The position numbers and the translations under genes are program-made. From positions 1 through 23,695 of the forward strand of contig DATLEI010000016.1 in the NCBI GenBank assembly GCA_035525375.1: a DNA stretch of 23,695 nt, given 5' to 3'. Of this stretch, positions 20,828-23,695 are shown piece after piece. The notes under the pieces are model-generated. The model was given only the letters and a program-made list of their open reading frames with translations, ran no database searches and was not told where the DNA came from. This stretch comes from JALZBN01 sp035525375 (GTDB lineage Bacteria > Actinomycetota > Acidimicrobiia > Acidimicrobiales > AC-14). Positions within the stretch are counted from its first letter, which is position 1. Each line of letters starts with the position of its first letter.

Positions 20828-23602
20828 TTGATAGCCAAACAACGCCACTGGGACCAAGCTGTGGTGGACCTTCTACGGACCCGCCGCTATCGCCTCCGCG
20901 CCGGCGTGGCGTTGGTCCTGCTCGCGCTGATGGCGGGCGCGGTGGGCGCGCCGGGTGTCGCCCAGGCCCACGACTGGGAGGCGCCGGGCATCAACGACGC
21001 CCAGCTGAACCTTTCGCCCGACGGCTACGACGGCAACGGCGGGGTGAACACGTTCCTCGGGGTCGTACCCGCCAACGTCGAAGGTAGGAAGTTCGTCGCC
21101 AACGACATCGCCCACGTCTACCTCTGCAAGGCAGGCGAGGTCGATCTCGCTAACGGATGTCAACCACTCGGCGCGGCACCGACAATGGCCGACGGCACCT
21201 TCAGCGTTTCGCTCCCCGGGTGGACGCCGACCATCACCCGACCAGACGGGTCACAGATCACCTGTGTGGGCGCGGCCGGTGGGGGCAGGGTGCAGTGCGC
21301 CGTCGTGGCGGCCACTTTCGTCGGCCTCGATTCGGCCCAGGTGACCGCCAAGGCTGAGCACTACGTCTGCTTCTCCCGCCCGGAGTCACAGAACGGGTGC
21401 ATCCCGGGACCGCAGGGTCCCAAGAACCCTCCGCCCAACAGCACCCATGGCGAGCGCCTGTCGCTGAGCAAGGATCGGGAGTTCAGCGTCTACGCGGAAG
21501 TCACCCAGGTCAGCGGCACGAAGTTCGCCCCCAGTGCCACCGCCGAGATCTTCAAGTGCCCGGCCCTGGCCGGAAACCTCCATGCCGAGTGCCGGCGGAT
21601 CGGGGTAGCGCCGACCGACGCAACGGGCGGCTTCGGGCCGGTGCCTGTGCCGTTCGACAACCTCTCACCGTCCTGCGCGGCTGCCGCCCAGCTCCAGTGT
21701 TCGGTCGTCGCCGCAACCTTCAACAGCCCGACCGATACCGAGTCGACGTCGCGCGCCGAGCACTTCGTCTGCGTCACCGGCACCTTCTACCCGTGCACCC
21801 CAGGCGACCCGACACGGCCAACGTCAACCACGATCGCGCCGGAGTGGCAGCCGGCCGCATCGATGTCGGCGGCGCGCCAGCGTCATGCATCAACCACCGG
21901 CACCGACGGCCGTATCTATTCGATGGGTGGCCATGAAGCCGACGGCACCGTGCTGAGTTCGGCCGAGGTCTTCGACCCCTGTGGCGCCAAGACCTGGAAG
22001 GCGCTGCCGCCCATGCCCACACCCCGCACCCAGTTCGCGGCGGCTGCCGGACCCGACGGGCGCATCTACGCCATCGGTGGCAGCGACGAGCTTTCCGGAA
22101 CACCGCTCGCATCGGTGGACGCCTACGACCCCACGACGAACTCGTGGTCGCGGGTTGCTAGCCTCGCCGTCCCCCGAGCGAGACTGGCCGCGACCACGGG
22201 GTCCGACGGGCGCATCTACGCGATAGGCGGGGTAATCGGCGTTGGACGCAGTGGTGGCGAGGCGGTACCCACCGTCGAGGCCTACGACCCGGCAACCAAC
22301 GTGTGGGAGCTGGTGACCCCGTTGAACGTCGCACGAGCCGACCTTGGCGCGGCGACGGCTGCCGATGGTCACATCTTCGTGATTGGTGGCCGTGGTTACG
22401 ACAATGCATTCCTGGCGCCACCGGTTGAGTCCTACGCGCCCGGGTCAGGGGGAACGCCCGGCTTGTGGCAGGTCAGGGCCGTGAAGCGACTTGTGCCGAC
22501 CGACCCAGCGGTGACCGCAGGTGCGGACGGGCTGCTCTACATCATCGGGGGGCAGGGTTTCGCGGGGGACATCCGTAGGGCCGTCATGTCCTACGACCCC
22601 GTTACCGACGGGTGGGCCGACCTGACCGAGCCCATGGCGACGCATCGCACGACCGCCGCGGCCACCTCCGGCAAGGACGGTCGGGTGTACGCGATCGGTG
22701 GCACTGAGGACCTCGGGGCCGTTGAAGGCCCGCCGCCGCTGTCGTCGGTGGAGTCCCTGAAAGTCGCGCCGAATATGTGTCCCGCTCTCCCGCCGGTGGC
22801 CGACTTCAACGGCGACCGCTCGACCGACGTCGCCGTGTTCCGCCCCGCTAACGGCGTGTCCTACCTGCGGGGACAGACTCCTGAGGCGGTGGCCTGGGGA
22901 GCGGAGGGCGACGTCCCCGTCCCTGGTGACTACGACGGTGACAGGCAGTCGGACCTGGCCGTGTTCCGTCCATCCAATGGCGTCTGGTACCTCAAAGGCC
23001 AGACGCCCGACGCGCTGGCCTGGGGCGTGGACGGTGACGTCCCCGTCCCCGCCGACTACGACGGCGATCACAAGACCGACGTGGCCGTGTTCCGTCCGTC
23101 GAACGGCACGTGGTACATCCGCCAGTCGTCCACCGGCGCGGAGCTGGCGGCCAACTACGGCGCGCCGGGCGACGTCCCCGTCCCACACGACTACGACGGT
23201 GACCGCAAGGCCGACATCGCCGTGTTCCGGCCCTCCAAGGGCGTCTGGTACATGCAGGGTCAGAGCCCCGACGCCAACGCCTACGGCGCGCCGGGCGACA
23301 TCCCCGTTCCCGCCGACTACGACGGCGACGGCGACGCGGACATAGCCGTGCTCCGTCCGTCCAACGGCGTCTGGTATCTGCGCAACCAGACCCCCGACGC
23401 TGTCGCCCACGGCGCCGACGGCGACATCCCTGTCCCGAGTGATTACGACGGAGACGGCATCGCCGACCTCACCGTCTTCCGCCCCTCCAACGGCATCTGG
23501 TACTTGGAGAACGGCGAAGCCATCGCCTGGGGCGCAACCGGCGATGTCCCCCTGCCGCTGCCCGCCGCAGTGCGCGCCGCCTACTTCGGAGGAACACCTT
23601 GA
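20828..23602 (+). CDS. large exported protein: two Cys-containing modules, six Kelch repeats, six FG-GAP-like repeats
   Basis: A 924-aa secreted protein. I chose TTG 20828 because its product (MIAKQRHWDQAVVDLLRTR) matches the start of the paralogue at 23599; the frame is open back to 20705 but the extra part is unlike protein. A signal peptide with hydrophobic VALVLLALMAGAVGA ends near AQA-HD (about 47). Two homologous Cys-bearing modules follow (about 50-335; VYLCKAG...QCAVVAATF and IFKCPAL...QCSVVAATF), faintly like the neocarzinostatin fold. Residues about 341-650 hold six Kelch motifs (DGRIYAIGG type), enough for a beta-propeller. From about 657 there are six DYDGDxxxDxAVFRPSNGxWYL repeats with calcium-type Asp spacing. 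Likely an extracellular binding protein; the ligand is unknown. No SD is seen. Confidence 0.85.
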   Translation: MIAKQRHWDQAVVDLLRTRRYRLRAGVALVLLALMAGAVGAPGVAQAHDWEAPGINDAQLNLSPDGYDGNGGVNTFLGVVPANVEGRKFVANDIAHVYLCKAGEVDLANGCQPLGAAPTMADGTFSVSLPGWTPTITRPDGSQITCVGAAGGGRVQCAVVAATFVGLDSAQVTAKAEHYVCFSRPESQNGCIPGPQGPKNPPPNSTHGERLSLSKDREFSVYAEVTQVSGTKFAPSATAEIFKCPALAGNLHAECRRIGVAPTDATGGFGPVPVPFDNLSPSCAAAAQLQCSVVAATFNSPTDTESTSRAEHFVCVTGTFYPCTPGDPTRPTSTTIAPEWQPAASMSAARQRHASTTGTDGRIYSMGGHEADGTVLSSAEVFDPCGAKTWKALPPMPTPRTQFAAAAGPDGRIYAIGGSDELSGTPLASVDAYDPTTNSWSRVASLAVPRARLAATTGSDGRIYAIGGVIGVGRSGGEAVPTVEAYDPATNVWELVTPLNVARADLGAATAADGHIFVIGGRGYDNAFLAPPVESYAPGSGGTPGLWQVRAVKRLVPTDPAVTAGADGLLYIIGGQGFAGDIRRAVMSYDPVTDGWADLTEPMATHRTTAAATSGKDGRVYAIGGTEDLGAVEGPPPLSSVESLKVAPNMCPALPPVADFNGDRSTDVAVFRPANGVSYLRGQTPEAVAWGAEGDVPVPGDYDGDRQSDLAVFRPSNGVWYLKGQTPDALAWGVDGDVPVPADYDGDHKTDVAVFRPSNGTWYIRQSSTGAELAANYGAPGDVPVPHDYDGDRKADIAVFRPSKGVWYMQGQSPDANAYGAPGDIPVPADYDGDGDADIAVLRPSNGVWYLRNQTPDAVAHGADGDIPVPSDYDGDGIADLTVFRPSNGIWYLENGEAIAWGATGDVPLPLPAAVRAAYFGGTP
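22802..23566 (+). repeat. 126-bp tandem coding repeats (FG-GAP-like)
   Basis: The codons for D-[FY]-[DN]-GD begin at 22802, 22928, 23054, 23189, 23315 and 23441: period 126 bases (42 aa), with one 135-base unit. DNA similarity between units is high, so recombination and copy-number change are likely. Confidence 0.85.
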
Positions 23603-23695
23603 TTGCCAGTCGCCGTCACTGGGACCAACTGCTCGCCGACCGTCTCCGCACTCGCGCCGGGCGCCGCTCGGGGCGCGCCACTCTCGGCGCGCTCG
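23599..23695 (+). CDS. partial exported protein, paralogue of the Kelch protein N-terminus
   Basis: Only the first 32 codons are in the window. TTG 23599 overlaps the previous stop (TTGA) and has a strong GGAGGA (23588-23593). The product starts MIASRRHWDQLLADRLRTR, matching MIAKQRHWDQAVVDLLRTR of the upstream gene, so this is probably a tandem duplicate with a signal peptide, co-translated with it. What follows the signal is unknown. The shared TTG start supports the start chosen for the upstream gene. Confidence 0.75.
   Translation, partial: MIASRRHWDQLLADRLRTRAGRRSGRATLGAL

Noticed and set aside
22445..23410. Minus-strand open frame opposite the FG-GAP repeats
   Set aside because: Reverse reading of repetitive coding DNA; periodicity belongs to the plus frame.

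Overview
The window is high-GC DNA (many GTG and TTG starts, short SD sites, likely leaderless genes) from an actinobacterial chromosome. Gene order ffs-dnaX-ybaB-recR, a single-chain aspartokinase with an internal beta-subunit start, an acyl-CoA carboxylase epsilon subunit, a SARP regulator and an LAxTG surface protein all point to Actinomycetota. An Acidimicrobiia-like lineage is my guess, not proven. I see no insertion sequence, prophage, CRISPR array, tRNA or rRNA.

Layout. 1-4488: SRP RNA with a strong downstream hairpin, then dnaX, ybaB, recR and an M50 membrane protease, closely packed on +. 4486-8852: a short repeat element, then a + strand run of a 5'-3' exonuclease, acyl-CoA carboxylase carboxyltransferase, its tiny epsilon-like subunit, a metallophosphoesterase and an S51-like protein, joined by overlaps. 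8883-10182: two cyclophilins on -, one cytosolic and one membrane-anchored. 10292-13021: aspartokinase, aspartate-semialdehyde dehydrogenase and a small membrane protein on +. 13018-13944: a secreted coiled-coil/transglycosylase-like protein on -.

14063-15763 is a compact regulatory module: a VOC protein, an ECF-type sigma factor with a SnoaL-like tail, and a STAS-like protein whose gene overlaps the sigma gene tail-to-tail by 87 bases. All three carry the same upstream pattern, CGATGAG-N16-(C/A)GTC, a good candidate for an autoregulated sigma-factor promoter. 15834-17186 holds a short cytochrome-b-like membrane protein with only one heme-ligand pair and two small unknown proteins.

17187-23695 is an accessory region: a SARP/BTAD regulator with 11-bp direct repeats nearby, a secreted LAxTG-anchored Cys/Pro-repeat surface protein, and a large exported Kelch + FG-GAP-like protein followed by the start of a paralogue.

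The most notable feature is at 20005-20526 (-). An AhpC/TSA (SelL-like) redox gene carries an in-frame TGA exactly where the first Cys of the CxxC redox motif belongs, followed 25 nt later by the apical loop of a hairpin with the features of a bacterial SECIS. Conventional gene calling would truncate this gene to its C-terminal part. I read it as a probable selenoprotein (U40xxC43); a nonsense mutation is the main alternative. No sel genes lie in this window, so the Sec machinery must be sought elsewhere in the genome.
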